DNA of 64,000 nt from JAGDZR01 sp049115695 (GTDB lineage: Bacteria; Bacteroidota; Bacteroidia; Cytophagales; Cyclobacteriaceae). Position numbers and translations under genes: made by a program. The notes below the pieces were generated by a model. That model did no database searches, was not told where the DNA came from, and saw nothing but the letters and a program-made list of their open reading frames with translations. Shown here piece by piece: positions 1-9,438 of this stretch; position 1 is the first letter of the stretch, and each line of letters begins with the position of its first letter. The DNA lies in NCBI GenBank assembly GCA_049115695.1, contig JAGDZR010000003.1:62001-126000 (forward strand), written 5' to 3'.

Positions 1-646
1 TTCTCAGATTTCTCCCTACATCATATTTCCGAATGTAGGCTTGATCGGGGTATTCTGGCCAGTCAGACCATTGGAAATAGTTCTCGTTAGCTGTCAATGC
101 CAACTGAACCCCTGTTGCGAAAAGCCATTTGTTGTTAAGAATGGAGGCACCCGCTACTAAGTCATACGACCCGAGTGTTATTTGATAGTACATGGGCATG
201 TCGACATTGACGCCTCCTGTATGATCTGAGCTTAGTTGGGCATTGGATTTACCTGTAGGAACTTTAGCTCCCACTGTGGCCCCAATGTTCCAATTGCCAA
301 CTTGTCCTACGTTTCTGGACATGCTGATTGAAATATCGCCAATACCATTGTTTTTGCCCATACTGCCGTCTACAAACATATAGGGTACTTTAAGTTGAAC
401 TGTGTTTTTCTCAAGAAGACTTGCATTGAACTCTAAAGTATGAGCTGTGATAATGGGTGTAAGTGTAGACTGGCCTCTGTAATAATTGTATTCCAGCGAT
501 CTCAATTTGAGTACTACACGTTTATTGTAATGCTGATCAGGTCGCATGGCACCCATGGTGCAGAAGCCGGCATCACTACACCCCTGACCAACTGCAAGAA
601 TAGTGAAAAGGACCATTGGCCCTAATAGGAGTATTTTTTTGACCAT
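1..646 (-). CDS. Putative outer-membrane beta-barrel protein (3' end outside window)
   Basis: An uninterrupted reading frame runs from an ATG at 646 to the window edge, giving 215 residues without a stop. The N-terminus (MVKKILLLGPMVLFTILAVG) is a Sec signal peptide. The rest is rich in alternating polar and hydrophobic residues and glycines, with phrases such as GIGDISISMSRNVG and GATVGAKVPTGKSN, which resemble outer-membrane channels of the MetA-pathway (phenol degradation) type. The family call is inference from general character; the C-terminal strands are missing. A cysteine follows the signal peptide (GQGC), but it is not a good lipobox. It is the last visible gene of a minus-strand run. 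Confidence 0.6.
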   Translation of the reverse strand, partial: MVKKILLLGPMVLFTILAVGQGCSDAGFCTMGAMRPDQHYNKRVVLKLRSLEYNYYRGQSTLTPIITAHTLEFNASLLEKNTVQLKVPYMFVDGSMGKNNGIGDISISMSRNVGQVGNWNIGATVGAKVPTGKSNAQLSSDHTGGVNVDMPMYYQITLGSYDLVAGASILNNKWLFATGVQLALTANENYFQWSDWPEYPDQAYIRKYDVGRNLR

Positions 647-864
647 GAGCGATTGATTCAGAACATAAAGATAATCTTTCAAGAAAATCTTTAAAAAATT
701 CAATGCATTATTAAACCCTGAAGCTGATTATTCCAATGAACGTCTCCGACTCATTCTGCATAGTTATTAAATGATAACCTCAATTTCATGTCACCAGTGA
801 ACGCGCTAGCAACTAGTGAAACAATGTAATTGCATTTAAATCTGACCAGGATATGATCGCTTTG
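647..864. other. Intergenic, upstream of the first gene
   Basis: 218 bp between the start of the edge gene (646) and the FKBP stop (865). A TATCTTTA on the minus strand close to the 646 start is one base from the -7 consensus. No hairpin with T-run and no small gene were seen. Confidence 0.4.
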
Positions 865-1731
865 TTACTCCACAACTTCGTTGAGCGTTACTGTGAAAAT
901 GAGCGTTGCATCAGGAGGTATCGAACCAGAACCATCTGTGCCATATCCATATCTGGATGGAATGAACATCATAATCGTACCGCCTTCACTTACATATGGC
1001 ATCAAAATTTTCCATCCAGTAATCAAATTACTCAATCCAAATGTGACCTCATTACCTGCATCAAAGACATTGTCATCCAACAGATATTTTCCTTCATAAT
1101 CTACATTTACACGGCTGTCAGCGGCTGGGTATTCTCCATCACCTTCTTCGATGATTACATATCTGAGACCTTTGGTTGAGTCAATTTCTGCAACAAGATT
1201 CTTATCGGCAATGTATTCATCAATGATCTGTTGTTCATATTCAAGTTGGCCCAACACTTTGTTGAGTTTAACTTCAAAATGTAAGACTGAATTGCCAGGA
1301 ACTTTTCCTTCAAAGGCAGCTTCAGGTCCAAATCCATAGTATGATGGAATGAACATTTGAATCGAACCACCATTGTTGATATAGGGAAGGAGAATCCGCA
1401 TACCTGGTAATAATCCGGCTAGCTTGTAATATGCGCTATCCTCATTGATAAATGTTTCTGTTTGACCTAGCACACGTCCAGTCAAACTCAGGTTAGTCCA
1501 GCTTTCTTGTATTGGAATTTCTCCAGTCCCTTGTTCCTCGATATAGTAGTACAATTGCTCATAGATGGAATCTTTGACAACAGGGATATTGTTGTTATCT
1601 AAATAATTCTCAATTATGACTACTTCTTTTTCAAATTGTTCGAAAGGATCAAATTCGTCATCGGGTTCTCGAATACACCCTGTAAGTGCGGCCAAAGAGA
1701 TTAAAAGAAATAGCAGAGATAAAATTCGCAT
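865..1731 (-). CDS. Lipoprotein with two tandem FKBP-type peptidyl-prolyl isomerase domains
   Basis: 288 residues. The N-terminus is a lipoprotein signal with lipobox LTGC, so lipidation is expected on Cys19 and the protein should sit in an envelope membrane. Two FKBP repeats follow, at about residues 75-160 and 190-288. Both end in the FKBP signature (MFIPSYYGFG, then MFIPSRYGYG) and a final beta strand. The second copy keeps the substrate-pocket FDAG, the Trp in ITGWKILMPY and IPPDATLIF. The first copy lacks the Phe-Asp pair and has Met in place of the Trp, so it may be a binding rather than a catalytic domain. Periplasmic or surface protein folding is the likely role. Confidence 0.88.
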   Translation of the reverse strand: MRILSLLFLLISLAALTGCIREPDDEFDPFEQFEKEVVIIENYLDNNNIPVVKDSIYEQLYYYIEEQGTGEIPIQESWTNLSLTGRVLGQTETFINEDSAYYKLAGLLPGMRILLPYINNGGSIQMFIPSYYGFGPEAAFEGKVPGNSVLHFEVKLNKVLGQLEYEQQIIDEYIADKNLVAEIDSTKGLRYVIIEEGDGEYPAADSRVNVDYEGKYLLDDNVFDAGNEVTFGLSNLITGWKILMPYVSEGGTIMMFIPSRYGYGTDGSGSIPPDATLIFTVTLNEVVE

Positions 1732-1794
1732 TTGCTGATTTAATTAATTTGAGTTTTGAGCTCGCAAAAATAATGCCTGCATTGATATTGCAAA

Positions 1795-2199
1795 CTATTT
1801 TGTAAGTAGTTCTAGTCGGATAAACCATTTTCTTAAGAAAAATAAGATGGTCAATCCAAAGAAGGATGTAAGAACCGCAAACAGGATGGACATTTGACCA
1901 TCAACATCCATTGCATCGATAACTTGTCTGATACCATAAGCCATGCACAGCACCAGTAGCGGTAGCACGAATAGTCGATCAACCTGAAACGATAAAATCA
2001 CATCTTGTTTTACGTCAATGGATAGGACCTTGCTGCTAAGTCCGGATTTTTTAATCTGAACTGTTTTAAGGCCTGTTGCAAATTCAAATCGTTCAATCTT
2101 GCCGGACCATACATGTCCAACAATTTTGTTATCTACTAATACAACCATTTTCCCAATTCCAAACACGGGAGTTTTCCCCTTAAATACAAGATATGGCAT
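1795..2199 (-). CDS. Hypothetical membrane protein, 134 aa
   Basis: Not recognised as a named family. The first 75 residues look like a small soluble beta domain (IVGHVWSGKIERFEFATGLKT), followed by two membrane helices at about 76-92 and 103-121 and a basic C-terminal tail. It starts 2 bp after the DUF4159 gene upstream and follows the HAD and PafA genes on the same strand, so it is probably co-transcribed with them. A 63-bp gap separates it from the FKBP lipoprotein gene. No function can be assigned. Confidence 0.7.
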   Translation of the reverse strand: MPYLVFKGKTPVFGIGKMVVLVDNKIVGHVWSGKIERFEFATGLKTVQIKKSGLSSKVLSIDVKQDVILSFQVDRLFVLPLLVLCMAYGIRQVIDAMDVDGQMSILFAVLTSFFGLTILFFLRKWFIRLELLTK

Positions 2200-2201
2200 G
2201 A

Positions 2202-2873
2202 TTAGGACCCTTCAGAAAATACATATGCTAGTAGATTGGCACCCATTTTCAATGCTTCCTGTCGAAGTTTCTCAGGGTCATTGTAGACAGATTGATCCTC
2301 CCAACCGTTTCCTAAATCACTTTCATATGAATAAAATACGACAATTCTCCCTTCATGAATGATGCCGAAACCTTGGGCAGGTTTTCCATCGTGTTCGTGA
2401 ATTTTAGGAACCCCTTCATCAAAATCGTATTTCTGATGATAGAGCGGATGATTGAACGGAATCTCAACCAATGATTTGTCGGGAAATATTTTTTGTAACT
2501 CAAGGCGAATGAATGGATCCATGCCATAATTATCATCAATGTGCAGGAAGCCTCCAGAAGTAAGATAGTTACGCATATTCTCTGCCTGGTCAGCTGAGAA
2601 AATAACATTACCATGCCCCGTCATATAGACATAGGGGTAGAGGAATATATCCGGACTGCCAGATTCAACTACATCTTCATTACGGTAAATATTTGATTTA
2701 AGCTGACGATTGCAGAAGGTTATCAGGTTGGGTAATGCAGTTTTGTTGGCATACCAGTCCCCACCACCATCATATTTTAGCCTGGCAATTCTTACTTGCT
2801 GAGCTTCGCTGGCAAATGCAAATAGACATATCGTAACAAGCAGTAATATTCTCATTACTTTTAAAACTATCAA
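2202..2873 (-). CDS. DUF4159 domain-containing exported protein
   Basis: 223 residues. A signal peptide (MRILLLVTICLFAFASEAQ, beginning at the internal Met7, position 2855) precedes a DUF4159 domain. Recognisable blocks are RIARLKYDGGGDWYANK, GGFLHIDDNYGMDP, the PFNHPLYHQKYDF region and the C-terminal NPEKLRQEALKMGANLL. DUF4159 proteins are common in Bacteroidota, often near MoxR/BatA-type loci, and have a Rossmann-like glutamine-amidotransferase-type fold of unknown role. The first ATG overlaps the stop codon of the HAD gene (ATGA, 2870-2873), so translation is probably coupled; the signal peptide fits a start at 2855 slightly better. Confidence 0.85.
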   Translation of the reverse strand: MIVLKVMRILLLVTICLFAFASEAQQVRIARLKYDGGGDWYANKTALPNLITFCNRQLKSNIYRNEDVVESGSPDIFLYPYVYMTGHGNVIFSADQAENMRNYLTSGGFLHIDDNYGMDPFIRLELQKIFPDKSLVEIPFNHPLYHQKYDFDEGVPKIHEHDGKPAQGFGIIHEGRIVVFYSYESDLGNGWEDQSVYNDPEKLRQEALKMGANLLAYVFSEGS

Positions 2874-3526
2874 CTTTCAATCAATTCACGGACCTGTTCT
2901 AAAGAAAGGTCCCTAAAATTATCAATGATCAAATCCGCATCTAGTTCATCACATGTATGCGAGGTAGCAAGTCCGATTACTTTTGATCCAGCCGATTTCC
3001 CAGCTTTGATGCCCGATACCGCGTCTTCAAAGACAACACATTGACTATTGGGTAGGCCAGCGGCAGCTGCACATTTCTGATATATTTCAGGATTGGGTTT
3101 ACCCACGGTCACTGCTCTCTCATCCAGGATATCTTTGAAATGATGCCAAATACCAAGTCCATTTAAGGTGAAATGAACATTTTCTAATGGAGCACTTGTA
3201 CCGACAACCATCGGGATATTGTTTTTACCCGCTTCGCTCAAAAACTGCATGAGACCTAAAGTGGGAGATAAGTGAGGTTGATAGAGTTGACGATATAACG
3301 ATTCCTTTTCCTTTCCGATCTTTTTAACCTGTTCTTGAGAAGTATCCTCACCGAAAATATATTTAACCACTTCGTTGAGCGTTCTTCCATTAAGATTTTC
3401 TCGATACAATGCCTCATTAAGCGGTCTATCATATTTGGCACATAGTTCTACCCAGGCTGCATAATGAAATTGGTGATTGTCTACAATCACTCCATCCATA
3501 TCAAATAGGAGCGCAATCTTACTCAT
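2870..3526 (-). CDS. HAD-superfamily phosphatase, beta-phosphoglucomutase-like
   Basis: 218 residues, the usual size for subfamily IA HAD hydrolases. Motif I is FDMDGVIVDNH, with the nucleophile Asp9 and acid/base Asp11. A helical cap follows (AKYDRPLNEALYRENLNG). Motif II is the Thr in VVGTSAP, motif III the Lys in VGKPNPEIY, and motif IV is VFEDAVSGIKAGKSAG. The sequence is closest in style to beta-phosphoglucomutase and related sugar phosphatases; substrate cannot be told. It overlaps both neighbours by 4 bp, so it is translationally coupled between the PafA-like phosphatase and DUF4159. Confidence 0.85.
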   Translation of the reverse strand: MSKIALLFDMDGVIVDNHQFHYAAWVELCAKYDRPLNEALYRENLNGRTLNEVVKYIFGEDTSQEQVKKIGKEKESLYRQLYQPHLSPTLGLMQFLSEAGKNNIPMVVGTSAPLENVHFTLNGLGIWHHFKDILDERAVTVGKPNPEIYQKCAAAAGLPNSQCVVFEDAVSGIKAGKSAGSKVIGLATSHTCDELDADLIIDNFRDLSLEQVRELIES

Positions 3527-5151
3527 TCAAAAAGTTCTATTAATGGTTTTCCTGTTGATGCGCTAGGCAAGCTAATGTCCAACAACATGCTTATTGAAGG
3601 TGCAATATCCGTAACCGATACTTCCCGGACACTTTTACCCATTGGAATATTGCCACCAAAAAATATGATCGGAACATGTGTGTCGTAAGTATAAGGAGAG
3701 TGATGATTTGTGCCCTTATTAGCTCTATATTCTGATAGCATCCCTGATTTATTGATGATGATAACATCTCCAGATAATTCTGAATTATAACCATTTTGAG
3801 CGCGGACGACAATCGGGTCATTGGCTGACCGATGCGCCAAAATGTACGCAGGTAAAGCTTCAGCTATGTATGGCAGCTTAATCAGCTCTAATGAAAGAAA
3901 GTCTTGGAAATCATAAAGTGATAAACCCTTTTGGTTGATCAGATCATGGTTAAGATATATTTGATCATTTGAAACATTCAAAATCCATTCCCCTTCGCCA
4001 TATTTGGCTTTCATGCTAGCCATAATTTTGTCTGCACCCGACTTGTCAAATCTGCCACCGGGATACTGCAAATCCTCCAGAAAGGCAGGAACGTCCGCTA
4101 CCGCATGATCAGCAGTTAAAAAGACGACATATTCATCTCGACCAAAATTGGCATCCAGATATTTGATTAGCCTTGCAAATTCCTTATCCAGTTTCAAATA
4201 GGTGTCTTGCACTTCAATGGACCTGGGACCAAAATCATGACCTACATGATCAGTCGTTGAATAGCTGATGGCCAAAAAATCTGTGTATTCATCTACACCA
4301 AGCTTTTCACCGACTATTGCAGCCAATGCCAACTCAGTAATGATCGAGTTTCCATATGGGCTATATCTAAACTGATGCTTGTCCTCAACTTTGCTGAGAT
4401 CATACGGAAAAGTAGGAGCGTCATTCCCAAAAAGTGATCTTTCGTATGGGTTGTTGTCAGGGCTGCTAGCAGTATACTTTTCAACGGGCAAACTTAAGGT
4501 CCAGCTTTGCTCCATATATTGAGCAGGAAAGTCTTTTTTGTTAAAATCGTCAACCCATTTTGGTAACTGATTGGTGTAATAACTGCTACTTATGAACTCA
4601 CATGAGGTATTGTCAAACCAATACGCACCAGTAGGATTGTGCCCTGCTGGTAGAGCAGCTCCTCGATCTTTTAAGGAGAGACCGATCACTTTTGATTGGT
4701 TATTCGTAAACATTCTGAGTTCATCCGTAATGGTGGTTACCTGAATGTTTTTAGCTGAGATATTGCCCCCTTTACCAGAGCCTCCAATAGCCGTTGCATT
4801 CTGATCACCAGCACAATACACGTCATCGTTCAAGTATTTATTGTACCAGTCATTCCCAATAATGCCATGTCTGCTCGGGGTGGTTCCAGTATAAATAGAT
4901 GCATGACCCGGACCAGTCTTTGTAGGCATGTAGTTGAAGTGGGCGTTTTTATAAACAAATCCCTTTTCTTTCAAGAGATTGAATCCGTCAGCACCATAGA
5001 GGTCACCAAATCTGTATAGGTATTCGGCTTTCATTTGGTCTACAACAATGCCAACAACTAGTTTGGGTTTGGATGCGAGTGGTTGGGTAAATGCCTGAGA
5101 AATGATCAGCACAAAGAGAGCTGACAACAACGTTTTCATTTGAATGGTCAT
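3523..5151 (-). CDS. pafA: PafA-like alkaline phosphatase (phosphate monoesterase, exported)
   Basis: 542 residues from the ATG chosen at 5151, which puts a normal signal peptide (MKTLLSALFVLIISQAFTQ) at the N-terminus; an ATG at 5184 would add 11 unlikely residues. The sequence carries the PafA catalytic set: metal ligand Asp38 (VGIVVDQM), nucleophile Thr79 in PTKTGPGHASIYTG, Asn100 (GIIGN), Lys161/Arg163 (LKDRGAALPAGH), Asp301/His305 (TTDHVGHDFG) and Asp348/His349 (TADHA). PafA enzymes are Zn-dependent, Ca-stimulated and weakly inhibited by phosphate, and release phosphate from organic esters outside the inner membrane. The 3' end overlaps the HAD gene by 4 bp. Confidence 0.9.
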   Translation of the reverse strand: MTIQMKTLLSALFVLIISQAFTQPLASKPKLVVGIVVDQMKAEYLYRFGDLYGADGFNLLKEKGFVYKNAHFNYMPTKTGPGHASIYTGTTPSRHGIIGNDWYNKYLNDDVYCAGDQNATAIGGSGKGGNISAKNIQVTTITDELRMFTNNQSKVIGLSLKDRGAALPAGHNPTGAYWFDNTSCEFISSSYYTNQLPKWVDDFNKKDFPAQYMEQSWTLSLPVEKYTASSPDNNPYERSLFGNDAPTFPYDLSKVEDKHQFRYSPYGNSIITELALAAIVGEKLGVDEYTDFLAISYSTTDHVGHDFGPRSIEVQDTYLKLDKEFARLIKYLDANFGRDEYVVFLTADHAVADVPAFLEDLQYPGGRFDKSGADKIMASMKAKYGEGEWILNVSNDQIYLNHDLINQKGLSLYDFQDFLSLELIKLPYIAEALPAYILAHRSANDPIVVRAQNGYNSELSGDVIIINKSGMLSEYRANKGTNHHSPYTYDTHVPIIFFGGNIPMGKSVREVSVTDIAPSISMLLDISLPSASTGKPLIELFE

Positions 5152-5196
5152 GTTAAGATTGCGAATATAGCATGCACGGCTCATCTTATCTTGATG

Positions 5197-7824
5197 TCAT
5201 CTCGAGTAATATCTGTCAATAATTTCAGCGATTAATCCAGTCCAACCTGTTTGATGTGATGCCCCTAATCCTAAACCATTGTCTCCATTGAAATATTCAT
5301 AGAATAGAATATAGTCCTTGAAATTTGGATCATTTTGAAATTTGCTATGATCGCCATAAATGGGTCGCTTCCCATTCTCATCCTTTCTGAAGATGGCCAT
5401 CATACGTTCAGCTATATCTCTTGCGACTTCCTGGAGGTTTTCAAGGTTGCCGGAATGGGTTGGAAATTCCACCTTGAATTCAGGGCCATAGTAATTATGG
5501 AACTTAAGAAGAGATTCGAGGATCAAATAATTGACTGGGAACCAAATAGGTCCTCTCCAATTCGAATTACCACCAAAAAAGCTCGAGTCAGACTCGCCAG
5601 GAAGATATCCAACCGTTAATTTCTGTTGATCAATTTCAAAGGTGTAAGGATTTTTCTGATGAAATTTTGACATGGCACGAATTCCGAACGGTGAAAGAAA
5701 CTCATTTTCATCGAGCATGTATTCCATTACCTTTTTCATACGATATCCTCGCATGATGCTGAGTAGCCTTCTATGTTCTAGTCCATCTTCTTCCCACCGG
5801 CTTACCAAAGAGGCTAGCTTTGGCCTTTCTTTTAAGAAGAATTCCAGCCTTTCTTTGAATTCGGGCAATTTCTGGATTGCCTCTGATTGCAATACTTCAA
5901 CAGCATAGAGCGGTATAAGGCCAACCATTGATCTTACTTTGAGTTGCTGGCTTGGAGCATCAGGTGTATGCACAACATCGTAGTAAAAGTTATCCTCGTC
6001 ATCCCATAAGTCAACATTAGATTCTCCGATACTATTCATTGCGCCACCTATATATAGAAAATGCTCAAAGAATTTGATCGCCATATCCTGATAGATAGGG
6101 TACTTTAGGGAGAGTCTGATGGAAATTTTGAGCATGTTCAATGCAAACATGGCCATCCAACTTGTACTGTCTGCTTGCTCCAAGTGCGCATTTTCGACTA
6201 TCGGATGATTACGATCAAATACACCAATGTTGTCTAATCCAAGAAATCCGCCTTCAAAGATGTTATTACCATCCTTGTCTTTTCTATTGACCCACCAAGT
6301 GAAATTGATCAGCAGTTTGTGAAACGCCTTTAGTAAAAATTCATAATCACCATCATGTTTATTGACTTCTCTGTCGACATAGAAAACACGCAAAACAGCC
6401 CAGGCATGTACAGGCGGATTAACATCACTAAAGTTCCATTCATAGGCTGGAATCATTCCATTAGGATGCTGATATCTTTCCTTTAGAAATAAGAGAAGCT
6501 GCTCCTTAGCAAATTCAGGATCGATACGAGCAATCGGAATAGTGTGGAAAGCCAGATCCCATGCCGCATACCAGGGATATTCCCACTTATCAGGCATGGA
6601 AATGACATGGTAATTGAATAAATGTGTCCAATCAGCGTTTCTGCCTTTCTTTCGGGCCGCTGGAGGGGACATCCTTCCAGGATCACCATCTAGCCATTTT
6701 TTTACATTGTAGTAGTAGAACTGCTTACTCCACATCATACCGGCAAAGGCCTGGCGTTGAATCATTTTAAGCTCAGCGTCGGTTACGTTCTTTTGGATTA
6801 CTCGATAAAAAGAGTCGGCCTCAGCTTTTCTTTGTTGTTCTATTTCAGCATGATCAGCAAAAGGGGATTCGAGTTCTTTTTTACAAAGTCTAACTCTGAC
6901 TTTGTGACTACTATTTGCAGGTACTTTTAGTTGAATGATACCGGAAGCCTTCGTGCCATTTTGTTCCGGATCAACGGAGGGTTTCCCATCTACTACATAG
7001 TCATTGATTCCATCTTTTGGGTATTTGCTGACTCCTTTTGTGCCATACAGCCTTTCACGGTTTGTTTCATTGTTGCAAAACACCAATTCAAGTGGGCTGT
7101 CGATGTACAAAAAGAAATCACCCAACAAATGATGTGCTACATGAATAGTGTGATCATTCTTTTTCGTTAATCTTGGGATTATTCGATCTCGTCCCGACGA
7201 CCATGTGTTTCTAAACCAGATAGTCGGAAGAACAGTGAGTTCCGCTTCACTATCATTCCGATTATTGACGTCTGCGGAGAAAAGAAAGTCTTCCTCATCA
7301 TTTTTTGAATAGTTGAGGAATATATCAAAGTACTCATCCTTATCGAATATACCTGTATCAATGAGCTCGTACTCCGGTTTCTTTTTGCTTCGGTTCTTGT
7401 TTTCCTTTAATAGTTTTTCATAAGGAAATCTGCTCTGAGGATATTTATAGAGCATTTGCATATAGGAGTGGGTAGGCGTACTGTCCAGATAGTAGTACAA
7501 CTCTTTTACGTCTTCTCCATGATTTCCTTCATGACCAGTGAGACCAAATAGCCGTTCTTTTATAATTGGATCCTTTCCATTCCAAAAGGCCCACGAAAAA
7601 CAAATACGCTGATCTTCATTACTGAAACCACCTATCCCATCTTCTCCCCAACGATAGGCTTTGCTTCTTGATTGATCATGGACAACACTTTGCCACACAT
7701 TGCCGTCCGGAGAGTAATCCTCTCTTACAGTAGCCCATTGTCTTTCTGACAGGTATGGCCCCCAGGATTTCCAGGATTTACCTGCTTTTTCTTCTCGCAA
7801 TCGTTTGTGTTCTGTTGTACTCAT
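5197..7824 (-). CDS. GH63/MGH1-type glucosidase
   Basis: 875 residues from ATG 7824 (MSTTEHKRLREEKAG); an in-frame extension to 7851 looks spurious. The order of blocks is that of bacterial proteins annotated as mannosyl-oligosaccharide glucosidase-like (GH63): an N-terminal region with WGPYLSERQWATVREDYS and AYRWGEDGIGGFSN, a beta-sandwich, then an (alpha/alpha)6 catalytic barrel with WEYPWYAAWDLAFHTIP, the EWNFSDVNPPVHAWA segment and a final NWRGPIWFPVNYLILESL. No signal peptide, so it should act in the cytoplasm. The substrate, an alpha-glucoside or glycerate-linked glucoside, is not evident. It is divergent from guaA with 87 bp between starts. Confidence 0.87.
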   Translation of the reverse strand: MSTTEHKRLREEKAGKSWKSWGPYLSERQWATVREDYSPDGNVWQSVVHDQSRSKAYRWGEDGIGGFSNEDQRICFSWAFWNGKDPIIKERLFGLTGHEGNHGEDVKELYYYLDSTPTHSYMQMLYKYPQSRFPYEKLLKENKNRSKKKPEYELIDTGIFDKDEYFDIFLNYSKNDEEDFLFSADVNNRNDSEAELTVLPTIWFRNTWSSGRDRIIPRLTKKNDHTIHVAHHLLGDFFLYIDSPLELVFCNNETNRERLYGTKGVSKYPKDGINDYVVDGKPSVDPEQNGTKASGIIQLKVPANSSHKVRVRLCKKELESPFADHAEIEQQRKAEADSFYRVIQKNVTDAELKMIQRQAFAGMMWSKQFYYYNVKKWLDGDPGRMSPPAARKKGRNADWTHLFNYHVISMPDKWEYPWYAAWDLAFHTIPIARIDPEFAKEQLLLFLKERYQHPNGMIPAYEWNFSDVNPPVHAWAVLRVFYVDREVNKHDGDYEFLLKAFHKLLINFTWWVNRKDKDGNNIFEGGFLGLDNIGVFDRNHPIVENAHLEQADSTSWMAMFALNMLKISIRLSLKYPIYQDMAIKFFEHFLYIGGAMNSIGESNVDLWDDEDNFYYDVVHTPDAPSQQLKVRSMVGLIPLYAVEVLQSEAIQKLPEFKERLEFFLKERPKLASLVSRWEEDGLEHRRLLSIMRGYRMKKVMEYMLDENEFLSPFGIRAMSKFHQKNPYTFEIDQQKLTVGYLPGESDSSFFGGNSNWRGPIWFPVNYLILESLLKFHNYYGPEFKVEFPTHSGNLENLQEVARDIAERMMAIFRKDENGKRPIYGDHSKFQNDPNFKDYILFYEYFNGDNGLGLGASHQTGWTGLIAEIIDRYYSR

Positions 7825-7898
7825 AGGCTTAAGGGCCGCTAAAGAAATCAAAATTCTCTGAAATTCAAATTTGATAGTCGTCGCTTGACAGATTCTAC

Positions 7899-7906
7899 TA
7901 ATTTTG
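7899..7906 (+). promoter_or_regulatory. Candidate -7 promoter element of guaA (TAATTTTG)
   Basis: TAATTTTG matches the Bacteroidota primary-sigma -7 consensus TAnnTTTG exactly and ends 5 bp before the guaA ATG at 7912. A TTG at 7871-7873 lies 25 bp upstream, slightly beyond the usual 17-23 bp spacing. If used, transcription would begin at or within a few bases of the start codon. Confidence 0.4.
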
Positions 7907-7911
7907 CGCCC

Positions 7912-9438
7912 ATGTCAGAAAAGATTCTCATCCTCGATTTTGGGTCTCAATACACTCAATTAATAGCTAGAAGAGTACGGGAACTCAATGTTTATTGTGA
8001 AATTCATCCGTTCAGTCATTTACCTGCAATTGATAATTCAGTCAAAGGTATCATCTTATCTGGTTCTCCATGTTCTGTTTTACAAGATGAAGCACCGGTT
8101 GTAGACATTAGCCAATTCGGCGGATTACCAATTCTTGGTATTTGTTATGGTGCCCAACTACTTGCGCATTTAAATGGCGGCAAGGTGGCCAAATCAGAAC
8201 ATAGAGAGTATGGTAGGGCTAATCTTGATCGGGTTGATTCTCATTATGATTTGCTTAAAGAAATTGAAAGAGGGACGCAGGTTTGGATGTCACATGGAGA
8301 CACAATTACTGAGCTCCCAGACTCATTTGAGATAATTGCAAATACGGAAAGTATACCGGTAGCTGCTTACAAAGTCAAAGGTCAACCAATTTACGGTATT
8401 CAATTTCACCCTGAAGTCACCCATTCGACACAAGGAAAAGAGCTGTTGAGGAATTTTGTCGTGCACATATGTGGAGCAAGTCAGGATTGGACATCAGATA
8501 TATTTGTTGAAAGCACTGTTGCGGAGCTCAAAGCCAAGCTTGGTGATGATAAGGTGGTCTTGGGGCTGTCAGGAGGTGTTGATAGTTCTGTTGCAGCCAT
8601 GTTGATTCATAAAGCAATAGGGAAGAATTTGTTCTGCATTTTTGTCGACAATGGTCTCTTAAGAAAAAATGAATTTGAGGACGTGCTCGAATCATATAAG
8701 GGCATGGGGCTTAATGTCCTGGGAGTAGATTCAAAAGATAAATTCTATACGGCACTGGAGGGATTGACAGACCCAGAAGACAAGCGAAAGGCTATTGGAC
8801 GTACTTTCATCGAGGTATTTGATGAGGAAGCACACAAAATAGAAGATGTAAAGTGGTTAGGTCAGGGAACAATCTATCCCGATGTGATAGAATCTGTTTC
8901 GGTAAATGGTCCTTCGGTAACGATAAAATCGCATCACAATGTGGGTGGGTTACCTGAGAAAATGAAGCTGAAGGTTGTTGAGCCGTTAAACACACTCTTT
9001 AAAGATGAAGTAAGGAATGTAGGTAGATCCATGGAAATCAGTCAAAACATTCTCGGAAGACACCCTTTTCCAGGCCCGGGATTAGGAATAAGAATTCTTG
9101 GTGATATAACCCGTGAAAAAGTAAGGGTTTTGCAGGAGGTAGATCACATCTTTATTAACGGATTAAAGGAAAAAGGACTTTACGACGAAGTTTGGCAGGC
9201 AGGTGCTATGTTGTTGCCTATTCAATCCGTGGGTGTAATGGGAGATGAGCGAACATACGAAAACGTGGTGGCGCTAAGGGCCGTATCCAGCCTGGATGGT
9301 ATGACGGCAGACTGGTGCCATTTACCCTATGAGTTTCTCGGTTCTGTATCTAACAAAATTATAAATTCGGTAAAAGGGGTAAACAGGGTTGTTTATGACA
9401 TTTCTTCTAAACCACCAGCAACAATAGAATGGGAGTGA
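7912..9438 (+). CDS. guaA: GMP synthase (glutamine-hydrolysing)
   Basis: 508 residues, the normal bacterial length, starting at ATG 7912 (MSEKILILDFGSQYTQLIAR). It makes GMP from XMP, ATP and glutamine. The class I amidotransferase domain (about 1-190) has the nucleophile Cys in GICYGAQL and the His-Glu pair in QFHPEVTHS. The ATP pyrophosphatase domain has the PP-loop LSGGVDSS, and the C-terminal dimerisation domain ends in KPPATIEWE. The last 10 bases overlap the next gene. The TTG-started extension from 7885 is rejected because it would read through the candidate promoter. Confidence 0.97.
   Translation: MSEKILILDFGSQYTQLIARRVRELNVYCEIHPFSHLPAIDNSVKGIILSGSPCSVLQDEAPVVDISQFGGLPILGICYGAQLLAHLNGGKVAKSEHREYGRANLDRVDSHYDLLKEIERGTQVWMSHGDTITELPDSFEIIANTESIPVAAYKVKGQPIYGIQFHPEVTHSTQGKELLRNFVVHICGASQDWTSDIFVESTVAELKAKLGDDKVVLGLSGGVDSSVAAMLIHKAIGKNLFCIFVDNGLLRKNEFEDVLESYKGMGLNVLGVDSKDKFYTALEGLTDPEDKRKAIGRTFIEVFDEEAHKIEDVKWLGQGTIYPDVIESVSVNGPSVTIKSHHNVGGLPEKMKLKVVEPLNTLFKDEVRNVGRSMEISQNILGRHPFPGPGLGIRILGDITREKVRVLQEVDHIFINGLKEKGLYDEVWQAGAMLLPIQSVGVMGDERTYENVVALRAVSSLDGMTADWCHLPYEFLGSVSNKIINSVKGVNRVVYDISSKPPATIEWE

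Noticed and set aside
853..1179. Plus-strand 108-codon frame opposite the FKBP gene
   Set aside because: Entirely antisense to a well-supported gene with conserved domains.
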